A DNA stretch of 64,000 bases from Rotaria socialis (taxonomy: Eukaryota > Rotifera > Eurotatoria > Philodinida > Philodinidae), in the NCBI GenBank assembly GCA_905331475.1, contig CAJNYU010003679.1, positions 83,865 through 147,864 on the forward strand, read 5' to 3'. The position numbers were made by a program, and so were the translations under genes. How positions within the stretch are numbered: the first letter of the stretch is position 1; each line of letters opens with the position of its first letter. The notes under the pieces are model-generated. The model was not told the DNA's origin. It saw nothing but the letters and a program-made list of their open reading frames with translations, and ran no database searches. Shown in pieces: positions 11,769 to 24,960 of this stretch.

Positions 11769-14033
11769 CCCCATGTAACTTTTTTTGGAGTCGTAACGCG
11801 TCTCTGGGCGTTTGTGAAGATGACACTTCACGCATCAGGACGCATCTAGAATGCAACATTTTCGGGGGTGCAGACGCGTCCAGGGTAATCTGACGCGTCT
11901 ACACTCGTTCAGTATCTAAACGTATCATAAGTCGTTTGAATTTGAGGATGCGTTAGTGTCCGTCCAAAATGCATCATTTTCAAGCGTGGGAACGCATCCA
12001 AAAGTAAGCGCGTCTAAACGCGTCTGGATGCAGATGCGTTAGAACGCGTTTACGTTTTTCCCCCAAAAAGAATTAAAAATTATCATCACTCTGTGTCGGA
12101 ATTGAGCCGACGCATCATATTAAGCTCTGATATAACACCCATATACCATGATCAACAGAGTGGTAATTTTTCCAACGATAGCGTGAACCAAGATTTGAAC
12201 CCATGAACATTTGATTACAAGCCGAACATAACTTGCGCTGAGCCATACATTGCTTAATATTGTTATTATCTTCATGAATCACATGAATTAATCGTTTTAC
12301 AGTGCTTTTAACTTATCTTGCTTTTTAAAATAAATATAGTTAGGATATTTATTTTAATGAAATTAAGATTAGGCATTCTTTGTATCCATGAAATAACAGT
12401 GGAAAAAAATTCAAAGTTTTGGTTACTGAAAAAGTTAAGAAAAGCAAATATATCTGTCTTTGAAGGGTATAAATGTACATATATGCAGTATAATAATATT
12501 AATTAAAATTTTTTCCATCAGAATAAACACACTATAACAAGTATTTTTATAGAAAATGAGAACGATATATCACAACACATAAAATAAAAAGATCTTGTCT
12601 GTGTATTTTTTCGTAACCGTCATACTGTAATCTTTTAAGTCATCCATCGGAAATAGAATGAATGATCTTATAATGTTAAGAATTTTTTCAACTTACTTAA
12701 TTTGTTTTTTTAGAACAGAATATTGATTGATATTTGAATTAGAATATTTAAAAAATTGTTTGTTTTCAAGTTTTTAAATAGTTACGAATCGTAACTTACG
12801 ATGCGTTTTTTTCGTTTTTCTTAACTTCATAAAATAAACTTTACGTCAATGCACTGTTCAATAAGGAACAATAAAGATAATTATACTAAACTCTGCATCA
12901 AAGAACACTTTTGTGCAGTTTTTATTTAAAAAGCAATTGAAAGTAAAAACAGAATATGCATATCTAATTTACTTAGTTATTTACGACAGTGATGATGAAA
13001 GTCCTAACAATAATGTCAAGGTAATAATCTATCGTGTGTGCAACAGAAAGTACTTCCGAGTTTGAGGAAACAGAAGCATACAGTTGTATTTATAGCCTAA
13101 TATTTTCAATAAAAACTTTCGAATAGAAATGCATTATCACAGAAATACTCATTTGATAAAACCAATGGGTTAAACCAAACCTTATTTGATTCAATCCTCA
13201 ATATATAAACGAAGACCGAATTTTAGAATTCAAAAGAAAAAATATCATGGACATCATATACGTATTCAATAAAACTAAATAAATTTCTTTCTTACTTAAT
13301 TGAATCAATAAGGGACTCTTCTACCACTACTTAACAGTTTCCAAAGACGAAATATAACACAAAGACTTTGCTCCTAGTGCAATGTGGCATTTTAACTAGA
13401 GCAAACTCCGTTGTACTCAAGCCTATTTTTATATAAATGCAGATTTCGATAGCTATTATTCTTAGGCATGAACCAAAATCAAAACTAGCTTTGAAGTTTT
13501 GATTTTAGTTTGAAAATATAATCCTTTTCGGCGTATTTCAAGACGAAAGTGAAAACCGGAAAACCAAAAATATTAGCTTTGCTGCACGTCTGACCACTCT
13601 TCATTGGCAGTACCTACTATATAACTATGAATTCAGTTGTGTTTCGGAAATCAGTGTAATGAAACGCGTTTTCGGCATTTCATGAACTACTCATACCTCC
13701 ATGTAATGCGTTTTATCTACTTCGTTGATTTTACTGTGTTTGTTGGATAGCAAATAAATTGCGTTTCAATTGTGGTACAAGATCTAACGCAAGAAAAGAC
13801 ACAGATTGCGTTCACACGCGTTTTAAAATAGGAATTTAAGCGCGTTTGTGTACGTTTGCTCTGATTAACGCTAACAAACTCGTCGAAGTTCTTTCAACGC
13901 GTTTAATAAGATAATTACAAACGCCTTTATCTGCGTTTTTATCAAAACTCGATACCGAAACGCATCAGGACGCCAAAATTTGCAACATAAACGCATCTAA
14001 CTGCGTCTAAAATGTGTTTCGAGATTACATGGG
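11769..14033. mobile_element. Non-autonomous DNA transposon-like element with ACGCGT subterminal arrays
   Basis: Short inverted ends, CCCCATGTAA on the left and TTACATGGG on the right, bound 2.27 kb flanked by CAG on both sides (11766-11768 and 14034-14036), a possible 3-bp target duplication. Inside each end lies a roughly 300-400-bp zone packed with ACGCGT, GCGCGT and half-site variants (ACGCATC, GATGCGT): at least six on the left (11790-12055) and at least four on the right (13660-13990). The centre is AT-rich with no transposase and holds a tRNA-like relic. Subterminal arrays of short motifs with a 3-bp duplication recall CACTA/EnSpm-type elements, but the superfamily is a guess. Confidence 0.55.
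12178..12248 (-). ncRNA. tRNA-like relic (possible SINE head or tRNA pseudogene)
   Basis: On the minus strand a box-A-like TGGCTCAGCGC is followed by a loop CTTGTAA (anticodon would be TGT, Thr) and a box-B-like GGGTTCAAATC. Spacing is right for a tRNA. The anticodon stem does not pair and the T-stem relies on G-T pairs with one mismatch, so it is not a working tRNA. It sits inside the ACGCGT element. Confidence 0.35.
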
Positions 14034-15211
14034 CAGTTGCAGAATGCCTACGCAGCAGAATTCAGAATTCTATAAACTTATAATATTTTTAAACAAATCA
14101 ATGCTTATAGAATAGAATTCTATATTGGCACAGTTAAAGTATATCACTTTTGCTCTTCATATGATATTAGAATTCTACTGTAGCTTGTTTGAATCTGCTT
14201 AGAATTCTATAGAATGTTAGGGTAATGGAATATGTTTTGTGTAAACAAATGCGTTGGATATGTTGTTCGCTTAGCACAAATTCGGAGGATTAAAGTTGTT
14301 TTCGTAAATTTTATGGATAGAGGATAGATTTTATACGAAATGAAGGGAATCTAAAACATCTAGTTTAATTGAAAACATCAACAATTCTAATTTATTTCAA
14401 ACTTACTGATGTCTCTGGTAGACGTGAAATTTTGTACACGCCGATGTTCTGCGCGCGGATCTTCCTGCTTCAAAAACAGACTGGCAGAACATAGTGCGTC
14501 AATTCAAAGGCAACTTTCCAAGTTATTGATAATATAAAAAAAAACTGTTTGTATAACTGTTTAAGTGTTTTTGTAAGATAATCTATATGTAGTCTTATTA
14601 GAAAGAAATGAATGAAATTACAAAGATACGAAACAACTTGCTCATTAAATAGCTTGTTTAATTCTACAATCCTGACTTTAGCGTGTACAAAATATTTCAT
14701 TCTCAATAATGCATGATATTGTTCCATGTTTGATATACATGCCAATGTAAATGTTTCTTCTTTTCTCTCGTTTCATGATGTAATCATGATCAACTATCTT
14801 CGATGTGTATCAATTTCTTCTCTAGGCATGCATGATTAAAAAAAGAAATCTAGAGATGAACAAACAACCATCATTATATCAACAACTTTTTACAAGCATA
14901 CTTCGCAACAGTTGACTACAATAAATCACACAAAACCTTTCATTTTTAAATAAGCGTTTGAGCTTTGTATTCTGCTATTATCGATAGAATTTTATTTTAT
15001 ATTCTGCTGGTCTTTTTAACTTCTCGATAAGAATTCATTCTAGTTATCTCTGTTTCGCGTTTTTATACTGATAGTTGGTTATAATTCTGCTTCTACCGAT
15101 AGAATTCTATTTTCCACTTACGGTAGTGCGTATGTTTATATTATGCTACTTTTTCGCTATGTACAAAATAACAAAATTCTGAATTCTGTTGGTTAGGCAT
15201 TCTGCAGGCCC
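14031..15211. mobile_element. Transposon-like element with GAATTC subterminal repeats
   Basis: It abuts the preceding element. Inverted ends share TGCAGAATGCCTA and then CAGAATTCAGAATT: 14038-14067 on the left and the complement at 15175-15207 on the right, with a few mismatches. The outer bases are GGGC and GCCC. Near both ends AGAATTCTAT-like motifs recur (at least five GAATTC on the left to 14215, at least three on the right from 15030). No transposase frame is visible, and the 91-codon minus-strand frame at 14470-14745 looks spurious. No clear target duplication was found. Confidence 0.5.
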
Positions 15212-18158
15212 TCTGCACTCTATCGGAATGGATTCATCAGTAGAAAAATATCGGAGATAACTGAAGGCGTCAGAACACTTACGGCTCATTCTCAAAAGAG
15301 TTACTTTTTACTATAGCCTGCTGCATTTTCTTAAGCATAGCTACTGAATGAATTCTATAGCTACTTAATGAATCTTATAGCTAATTATTAGTTTTCTCTA
15401 ATTACTTGCTGATTTTTGGACTTAGTGAATCGGTATGATATTTACTGCTTTTGTCACTATTAAGAAATCGTACAGGAATTTTAATTCTAATGAAAGTTTT
15501 CCTCATTCAGCTACTTTTGAAGGATGATATAGATAGCTCCAAATTGTAATAGTTATCTAAGATAGGAAAATAGTATTGGGAAAGGAAAATGGTAATGCAA
15601 TTTATTGATTTCGCGTATGACGTTGAAGTGGCTCATTTGCGAAAATTTATTAAAAGGAATTAGACGCCAAGATTATATTGTTGCATCTATGATCTCTACA
15701 GCGAATATTGTATATTTATTTATTCGTATCTATTAAAATTGTTACTCTATTTTGTTTGTGATGCGATCCTTTTCGTGGACAGAATCGATTGCTGCTTGCG
15801 ACGTTGAAGATGAGATGATCTTTATTGTAAGTATCACCAACACATGATTGAATATATCCTTGGCGATTTTCATCAGATGCAATTCATTTTTGTACGAACA
15901 CTGTATATTTCATTACTTGTTGTTGTGAAAGATCGATGTAATCGTATGGTTTATAAATTTAGGGAAAGTTGAAATGATTCTTTTGAAAAGATGATTTCTC
16001 ATTACTAATTTCAAACATACAATAGGATTTCAAATGTTGATTTATGATGGTAAACATATTTTAAATATGTTCATATAATAAAGATACAGTTTTTAGATCG
16101 GTATGTTTGAGTTTTAATTGATTGTTTTCGCGATAAACTACTTGTAAATTTGAATGTTCTACATTATAAGTAATGATTGATTTTTTAGTAATGTACCATA
16201 TGAATTTTCAAATGATTGATTGAATTGAAAATAAGATAATTGACGAAGAAAATTATTTTACCCTCGTTTCACAAAATCATATAATCGAAAATGTTGACTT
16301 TTAGAATAAATATTTAAATCAATTGCTGAAATATATTGATGTTTTTTATTCATTACAAGAAGGTGTGCAATTTCTGATACACTATCTGAATTGAATTTTG
16401 AATATCGGAATTTTATTATTTGATATTTTTTCCACGCATTTTGGTGAGAATTGACTATGAAGACATTTTATTACAGATGTTCTTTGAACTCGACAGTATT
16501 CTTTTTTTAATCGGTTTGTAGCATAGAACAGAATTTTAAGAATTTGGAAGCTGTTCGATGAGATTATCAGAATGTACGCTTCTAATACAAGAAATTGTTG
16601 TAAAGCAATATGAATATAATTTTCGTTTGCATCATATTGTGACCAAAGCAGTTCAGTGCATCATAAATGATTTTTAGAAAATAATTTGCTCCAATACAAT
16701 GATCATTAATATCAAGATTATTATCAATATAATATTCGCAATCGATTTACGTTTTAACTAGATTTGTTGGAAAAATTATTTCGCATAGATTTCGTTCATT
16801 TCATGGACATTGATTATAAAGTGTTATTAGTTCTTCTATAGTTGATTGTTTTCTAAAGCGTTTATATATGAATAGGAAATCACTCTGTTTTTTCCTTGAT
16901 ATTCTTTTATATCAATTAAATTTTGTTCGTATGACGCTATCACATTAGAGGATGTGGGTGTTGATTTTGGGTTCACCACTGATGTCAGCACATCATCAGT
17001 AGCCGCAGCCACACCCACGCCCACAATTTTCGATACTTCCTCTACTGAAAGGAGATGCATACACTGAAGGAGTGTGGAGTTGGCTGTGAATTTGGATTTG
17101 AGCGTGTGATCAGTGTGAGAGTCAGCATCTTTAAATACATGCCCATAGCGTTCGACCCTCACACAAAGAACCTAAAATATCGCACGAGGTGCTTGTTGCA
17201 ACAAATTATTTTCAGTGATGCCACGTCACATTTTTCTCAGCGTGTATCAGTATTTCTCTTCAGTCAGATGAGAATCCATTAAAACCTAATGTAAATTCCA
17301 TTAGTGCTCAAACTTGTGCAATTCTTGCGCAGAAAAAATTTCTCTGCTGAAGTCAGCAGCAGAACAAATAGAAATAAAAGTACCGAGTTAAAGTTTCTTC
17401 CTTGGTAATTTTCATTCTGCTTATTTACTTCAATTTTTTTAGTTTCTGAACTTGATTCATTGTTTTGTAACCAATTGAAATTTAGAAAAAGCATGGAAGA
17501 GGATGCTTTTTTGTTGTTGGTTGCTAGGTGACTCTGTTGCTCTACTTCCTTTCATTGAATCCTAAATAAATACGCTGCTTCTTCAAGAACATAGTTGTGA
17601 TGGCGGCATATTGAAATAAACTTGGAAATTTACAATGGTTGCTATTGTTTCGTTTTAGTAGGAAGGTCTGAAATTCCAATTCTTTCTTGTAGATTTAGAC
17701 TGACTACTGAGTGAATCAATTATTATAAAAAAGTATGTCGAAAATTCTTTTTCTTTTTGAAGAAAATTGTATGTTTTAATCGAAACGTGCAGTGATCATG
17801 CATGGGCTAGATGAGTTACTCTGACTTTTTTTCACTCTAGTCTTAATGACATTTGCAGTTAGATCTCGTATTGTGTTTATGTATCGAGACGTTAACTGTC
17901 ATTATATGATATCTATAATATAAATGTAAGGTACAAATATGAATGATATTTCATTAGAGTTGGTGGGAGGGTTTTTGAAGGTTTGGTTGGGAATGTGGAA
18001 GTGTGCGAGTGTGGGAGTAATCGTGTAAACTGTACCAACAAACCCATACCCAAATTTTGAAAATAATTCCCTATTTTCATTCAAATATGTCTCTATTGTT
18101 GTCATTTTAACTAGCTGTGGTGATAATTACTTTGATCGAAATCTACTGGTATAAGTCT
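15212..18158. other. Intergenic upstream of the PARG gene
   Basis: About 2.9 kb, strongly AT-rich, without a supported gene. Minus-strand frames at 16836-17162 and 17279-17494 are low-complexity. GTGGGTGT/ACACCCAC motifs near 16953 and 17010-17022, and GTGTGCGAGTGTGGG near 18002-18016, look like degenerate telomere repeats. The PARG promoter must lie here, but no TATA or initiator element can be singled out. Confidence 0.4.
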
Positions 18159-21100
18159 ATGGCTGGCAATAGTGTTCGATCGGCTAAAGTATTAGATGAA
18201 CTGAGACCATCATCTGGGCGTCGTTCGCGTGCACAAGTTTCACAGAATCAAGAATCATCTGTTACAGTCTCATCTGATCAAGATTTACAAGTTTACGTAG
18301 AAGACATACCAACCAACATACCAGAAAATGATCTTGAGATACGGATTCAAAGTCGCCTCGAGGCAACCCAAAATTTAAAAATTAAAGATATTAGATGCTG
18401 TTTAAAACTTGGCGTGGCTGTGATTCGATTAATCAATGAAGAGGACAAAGTATTTCTCGTTTCTAAGCTTGAGACCATAGTTCTTTATCCGAAAACTAAT
18501 ACAATTATTAACTTTATCGGTGAAATCGACCTTGATTCTTATGTAGTCGTCGATCGAAATATATCCAAAGTTCCATCCGCTGACGATGTAGCTCGTCGTT
18601 ACATGCAATCATATAAGACAAGAGAACCTCCTCCATGTAAATCAATATCAATCCAATTTCCAAATATATTTCGCATTTCATTGACTACACTAGATGAACT
18701 TTCTCAAGTGGCTAGCGCACCAGATTTTAAAATTGAAAATGTTTTCGCTACTGTTTATCCACGTAGTGATTGTAGTTTCTTTGAAGATCTACCGTCAAAT
18801 ACCAATGCTGAAAAGCTTTCATCTGTCATTGCTGCTCAAATCGAAGAGAAGAAACTAGCCCCCACATCGTTCTACGTACAGTATGATAGCGAGACAAGTA
18901 ATGCAGTTGTTTTAGCAACAAAGTCTAATAAAAAGTGGAATGCACAAAATTTCTTAACAATTGACGGAAGAAATATTTCAAAAAAGATTAAACTTGCTTA
19001 TCGAGTTGTTGTTTCTCCTGTACCTTCTGATTTTGGTCTCGATTGTATACTGAATCACAAATTATTTGCATCTCGGACAGTGGGACATAGTCATATCGTT
19101 GATCATCTCATAATAGAACTCGATGGTATGGATAACTATGAAGAATGTTTAGCGATTGGAGCTCTCCGCATAGGAAAAACTACCATGACTATTAAGCCAC
19201 ACAGTGTCACTAGTGATCCCGATTCAAGTGAATTGAATGCTGAAAACTGGTATGAAACAGAGATGAATGATATCAAACCTGATATAGTGACAATCATGAG
19301 TGATCATCAACATCCAATATTCCGTTATAAATGGAGTGCAGAGAATTGGCTTGAACAAATGAAAAAAATGGACACAACCGATCGGCGCTCAAAAAAATAT
19401 GATCTTGGCCGACATTTATTACGAGTTACAGTTATGTTGAATACAATTAGTGTTCTTCGAAAGAAAAATTACATTCTAGACGATGAAGAAGTGACATTAA
19501 AACTGCAACGAATGCGAACAATTGGCTATGATCATAAATCAAAGTTATCCTATACAAAAACAATTTCAGAGGCAGAACTAACGACGCCATATCCATCAAC
19601 AAGTGTCATCGTATCCAACGAAGATTGTCTAGTCATTTATGAGAAATTAGTTAGAGAAGGATATCGACCACTATTGCTGAATATGGCTAATGCAAATAGC
19701 CCTGGCGGTGGATATCGGAAAGGTGATGGTGCACAGGAAGAAAATATTTTTCGTCGTTCGGATTACTATCAAAGTCTTGATCTCGAAATAGCCGATAAAG
19801 ATCGGTCAGAACGACTTTTTTGTACACCAAAGTGTGAATTTAAAAAACCAACAGGGTATGCTGGTTTGTATCCGATGGAAGAATTTGGAGGAATTTACAC
19901 ATCGGGTATAACTGTATTTCGTGGAACCGAAGCTAATGGTTATCCGTATATGAAAGAACCTTTATATAATGTTTGTTCTATTGCAATGGCTGCTCATCGA
20001 GAACCGGCATTAACTAATAAGAATATGTTAGAGAAAAAAATGGCAACAAGTACGCACAAAAAAATCGACAGTATATTTGCAATAGGTCATCATCATAAAC
20101 ATGATTGTTTAGTATTATCAGCTCTTGGCTGTGGTGCTTTCAAAAATCCACCTGAACACGTAGCTTTACTCTTCAAATCAATTATTTATCAATATGCCGG
20201 ATATTTTGAAAAGATTTATTTTGCTATTATTGATGATCATAATACAGGAAATCGTATTAATCCCAAAGGAAATTTTATTCCATTTAAAGAGATACTCGAC
20301 GGTTTGATTGTACATCCATCAAAAATAATACAAGTCAATGGAGCTAGTGGACCATACCGTATTCTAAAGAAACTACCAGATGGAAAAATAACTCTAAGTG
20401 ATTCATGTATTCAACATCTTCCTCCTTGCTATCATGGTACTGAATGTCGTGACATTAAAGATACACAACATAATACTACTTTTTCTCATCCACCCATTTG
20501 TTTATATCAAACTTCGAATTTAACATGTGATCAGATGGAGGATGAAGTTCATATGCTTACATTTTTTCATAGAATGAAATGTAAACGTGGTGGTGAATGT
20601 AATAATACAGATCCACAACATTTGAATGATTTAGATCATCCGGAATTTTGTAAAAAGAAATCTGATTGTGTCAACGTTAGTGCCGAACATTTATTTGCTT
20701 ATCGACACTTGCCTGTTTGTCACAGTGGAATTACTTGCTTGGAGTATAAAAAAAAAATTCCTGCACATTTAGATGCTTTTCGACATTGCAAAACGATTTG
20801 TGCGGATGATAATTGTTGTCCAAACTTTCATGATAGAGAACATTTTAAAAATACAATTCATTCATTTCAAGAGCCATGCTCATTTACACCTTACAACTGT
20901 CCGATGTTTTTTCAATATATTCAAGCTGGTGGAACAAAAATTCCTTCCAATGTTGAATATCATTGTCTTACATACTCCCATGTTTGTCAATTTGGTCGCC
21001 TATGTAAGACAACTGGCGAAGCACATTATGCAACATCCATCCATGTTGCTCGACAACTTTGCCCTGATCGTGATATGTGTTCAAGACTTGCTGATGAAAA

Positions 21101-24045
21101 TCATCTAGAATCGTTTTCTCATCCAGGTATTCGAGATATTCGTCTCTTTTGTCGTAATCCAGGTTATGAATGCCCAGATCGATACGAAGATAAACATTTG
21201 AGAACATATAGACATGGTAGAAACTTCAATCATCTAAGCGTTGCTCCGTCAAGTAATCTTAATCGTTTGATAGATTTCTTTCGTAATCAAGGTAATATAA
21301 TAAAAACGGTGAACAATTATGTTGAAGCATCTAATTGGGCAAAAGCAAAGATTTCTGAAGATATACTCAATTGGATAAGAGCTTTACAACCTGTTCATCG
21401 ATGTGCACCGCATATATTCACTTCGATTCTCGTTCATGGTCATGTTATGAGTCGAGATTATATGAGTTTGTTAATCAAGCCGAGATGCGTTGTTCAAGCA
21501 GTCTTGCAACACAGTCAAGTTCGTTCAATTTTCCTTCGACATAGCGCTCCGGCCGTGAGACAAAATGCAAAAGAACTCATCAAACTATTGGTTAGAAGTG
21601 AGTTTTTAAAAGCTGGATCAGCTGAAGTGCCTACATTAGATGCTGATCATGACAATCAAGTTAATATTATTCAAAAGAAATTAAAACCGCCACTTGAAAA
21701 GCAAGATATTCAAACTATTTATGATTGGACAGCTAAAATAGTTGCAGCATCAATCGAATTAAGTCAAAATCTAGCTGGTATAGGATTTGATGTCGATAAA
21801 AAATTAAGAACAGACAAACATGTTTTCAGTATACTAGGACCACACTGTGGTACATATTATGGTGATATTGTTATAACGTTTAAACAAGAATTAATGTTTC
21901 ATCCTGATTCTAATTTTTCCTTCCAAGCTGGGACTGGGTTTTTTAGTGGCCGCGTTTACGCGTACCGCCCATGGTTGACGGATCCGACTACTGAAGAGCA
22001 GCGTATTGAACACTTTCATCATTCAAAATTGCATTGCTCATATCCTCGATATGAATATGCAGCAGCTGCAGAGTTAATCGCATCCACTGGTAAAAATAAC
22101 AAAACGATGGATGTCGATCTCGACAGTATAATAAAAAAGTGGACTCAAGCCGATTCACACTACGTGTTTGAGGGACATTTACCACCACTTATTCCATTGG
22201 ATTATGTCGATAATGTATTTATGCCAAAAAATGTGTTTCAATCACTACCAAAAGAAGCACAAGAGTCAGCTAAAGAAATCTTTAAAGACTCGTTGATCCT
22301 CGGCGAACATGATGTTGATCTTACTCTAATTAAACCAGGTACTACAACTCCGCTAGATACAACTCGTCAAGTTTATTTAAAATGGATACTTGATAAGCTT
22401 AGTGAAAAGATAAACGAGCGAATAAAAGCACCACATATTTCACGAGGCATTGTTATAACAGTTCCAGGAACAGGATGTGACAAATATATTGCTCTGCCAA
22501 TGACAATAACTCAGTCGTATAATTTATATTGTCTTAATAAAGGTCAGCCAGCAAGAAATATGGAATCAAGCTATATCTATTGGCAAGCAATGAATGGTGA
22601 TATGATATTAACTATAACTAATGAAAAGATTGAAATTGATGGGAAAGATCAACCAAATCTTCAATGTCTTATTTGTTATGTAGCTGAAAAACCATCATCA
22701 AAAACAGATACTTATTTTGAAGCATATTCTTATTTAACTGTTGGTAATCCTTATCAACACTCAAATAATGTTGATTCGGCAACATTTAAGGCAAAATCAA
22801 ATTGTTTTTATCGTGGCTGTAATACAGATGATTTTTTTACATTTTGCTTGAAAATCAATTACAAAACAGGTGAAGTTTCTTTAACACATGCTGGCCCTAA
22901 TGGAATCTATAATCATGAAAATATTTATTATCAATTCAAAAAATCTGAGGTAGATTTATTAGGATTGAATTACATTCATATCAGTGCTGGAAAGCAAGAT
23001 GTTCCCATACGGAATCTGACTATTAATCATGAACCAATTGACAAGCTACATCCAACTTTTGATAGAGATTTTAAGCTAGACACGTTGAATTTGATCAGAG
23101 CACGTCGAGCATCATTTCAATATACTGGCGGTACTACTGATAGAGGTGGTGATAAAGATGTGCATAGTTCTGATGCTTCTCCAAAACCTATAAAAAAAGC
23201 AGCATCTACAGTTGATTTGCATGTCAAACTAGTTGATCCACCAGCAACACCAGGGAAAACAACAAAACCAAAGAAACGGGGTTTTTTCGAAAGGTTAAAA
23301 TATATATTTATGGGCACAACTAAAGGAGGCGATCCCCCGGAATCTAAACCACCACCATCATCATCATCATCCAACTTGTTCAAAGACAATGAATCGAAAT
23401 CGGATTCTTCATCATATAATCCATCAAAATTTGATTCTCCTCCGCCGAAGTCATCAAAAGTCCATTCATCCGGATCGAAACCGGTGGCAGCAAGTTCAGT
23501 ACCATTGATTTCATCGGCATTGCCACTATGCGCAGATTCTATCTATTGTCTCATCCAAAACGAGCGAGATCACACAGATAAATATTCTCATTTTTGTCGT
23601 TTTAATGAATTATGTCGAAATCAAGCGGGCGAACCTCATCTTGTTCATAAAAAGCATAATGTTCCCAAGTGTTTAGAAGATAAAAGTTGTTCAGAACGAA
23701 CAAATCCTGTCCATCGCGCAGAATATCGTCATTCAGGTTTGCCGGATTACCTAATCCCGTGTCATTTTCAAGATACCTGTTATGACAAAACTCCTGATCA
23801 TCGACTAAAATTTTTTCATGGCGAAGAAATACCTCGCATACGGAGTGAGTGCACTTTTCTTTTCATAGATTGACGCCTTTATGAGTAAATATCAATTTTT
23901 TATTTATCCAGAAAGCAATACACCGAAAAGTCATCATGTGGGTGCTGCATTGAAAGCTAAACTACCTCCGTGTAGACATGGAAATGAATGCCGATCTATG
24001 AAAAATACGCAACACACAGCAAGATTTTCTCATCCTACATCTTAA
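18159..24045 (+). CDS. Poly(ADP-ribose) glycohydrolase with PBZ-like zinc-finger arrays (1,939 aa)
   Basis: Predicted to remove poly(ADP-ribose) chains and to bind them through zinc fingers. Exon 1 is 18159-23844. A 67-nt intron (GTGAGT...CCAG) leads in phase to exon 2 (23912-24045). The start is the M of MAGNSVRSAKV; an in-frame ATG 14 codons upstream has a poorer context. The macro-like PARG domain spans about residues 480-720, with the bacterial-type signature GGG-x7-QEE: GGG at 516-518 and QEE at 526-528, whose second Glu is the expected catalytic residue. From about 757 to 1018 follow nine or more C-x5-C-x6/7-H-x5-H modules. The one at C808, C814, H821, H827 has exact PBZ spacing. A central 650-residue region is unassigned. 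After a Ser/Lys/Pro-rich linker, more modules lie from about 1813 to the end, the last in exon 2. An RRM-like N-terminus (40-120) is possible. Confidence 0.8.
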
Positions 24046-24960
24046 ATGAATTAGTGTCAACAATTAATTTATAGACAAATGAAAACGAAACAGAAAATAT
24101 TTAATTCAGACATCTTTTTTTTATTTTTGACCTTTTATGAGTGAAACATTTTGAATATTTTAGAACTTTTCCTAGTAGAAACCAGTCCACATAACAAAAC
24201 GATACGTAAAACATTCAAGTTGTTATCAAATTGTTATCTAGAGCACTATAAAATGCAAGGACATGGGGGCTCATTCGGACATTCTCTCGCATTCCTATCT
24301 ATTCTAATCCATTTCTAGCTGTTCTGAAACATTCCCAAATGGAAATGAACCATTTAATTTAATGCATCCTATTCGATGGCTATATTCAACATGAAACTGA
24401 ATTTAAAATGAATGCAAATGGTTCACCCCTACTTTCGTGCAGGATCATTTTTTTTATAAATTACTTTATGTTTCTTTTAGTTGTGAAAAATAATTTTTTA
24501 ACTTTACATATCCAGATAATAAACTGAACTTTATCTAGCAGCATAACTAACATAAAACACGTTTAAAAAACTGCACAAGTAAGAATTATACAACAGATGG
24601 CTGTTGTTAACAGAAAGGTAAATAAACGAGTGCTAGTCCTGAAAAGTCAGAAAGCATTACCTTCACCAATCGAGAATAAACAAGCTCTTTTTACAATATT
24701 ATAGGCACGTGCTAGATAATTTTGTTGTTTCCTTTTTTAAGATTAGAACAGAGTAATTTTCAAATATTTAATCGAGTCAATCTGTAAAATAAAAACAAAA
24801 TCAAGAAGATTATTTTTCACTGCGAGTTTACATGTTAATAAACGATTTCAAGTAAAGTCAATCTTCTCGTTTTTGTTCACATGAACAATCAAGGCGTAAG
24901 TTTAGTTGTAGTCAAGTATGTAATTATCTATATCAATTTCATTGTTACTAATATGAATAA
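24046..24960. other. Intergenic, hAT-like MITE remnant
   Basis: No gene. At about 24262-24445 a short repeat rich in ATTC/AAATG motifs ends, read on the minus strand, with TAGGGGTGAACCATTTG, a form typical of hAT-type MITE ends. The left end (GGGGGCTCATTCGG) matches it only loosely and no 8-bp target duplication is evident. Confidence 0.35.

Noticed and set aside
16836-17162. 108-codon minus-strand frame
   Set aside because: Its middle is a translation of telomere-like GTGGGTGTG repeats and the rest is AT-driven; no domain.
20773-21207. Frames inside the PARG gene on both strands
   Set aside because: Shadows of the zinc-finger coding frame, whose Cys/His periodicity shows the true frame.
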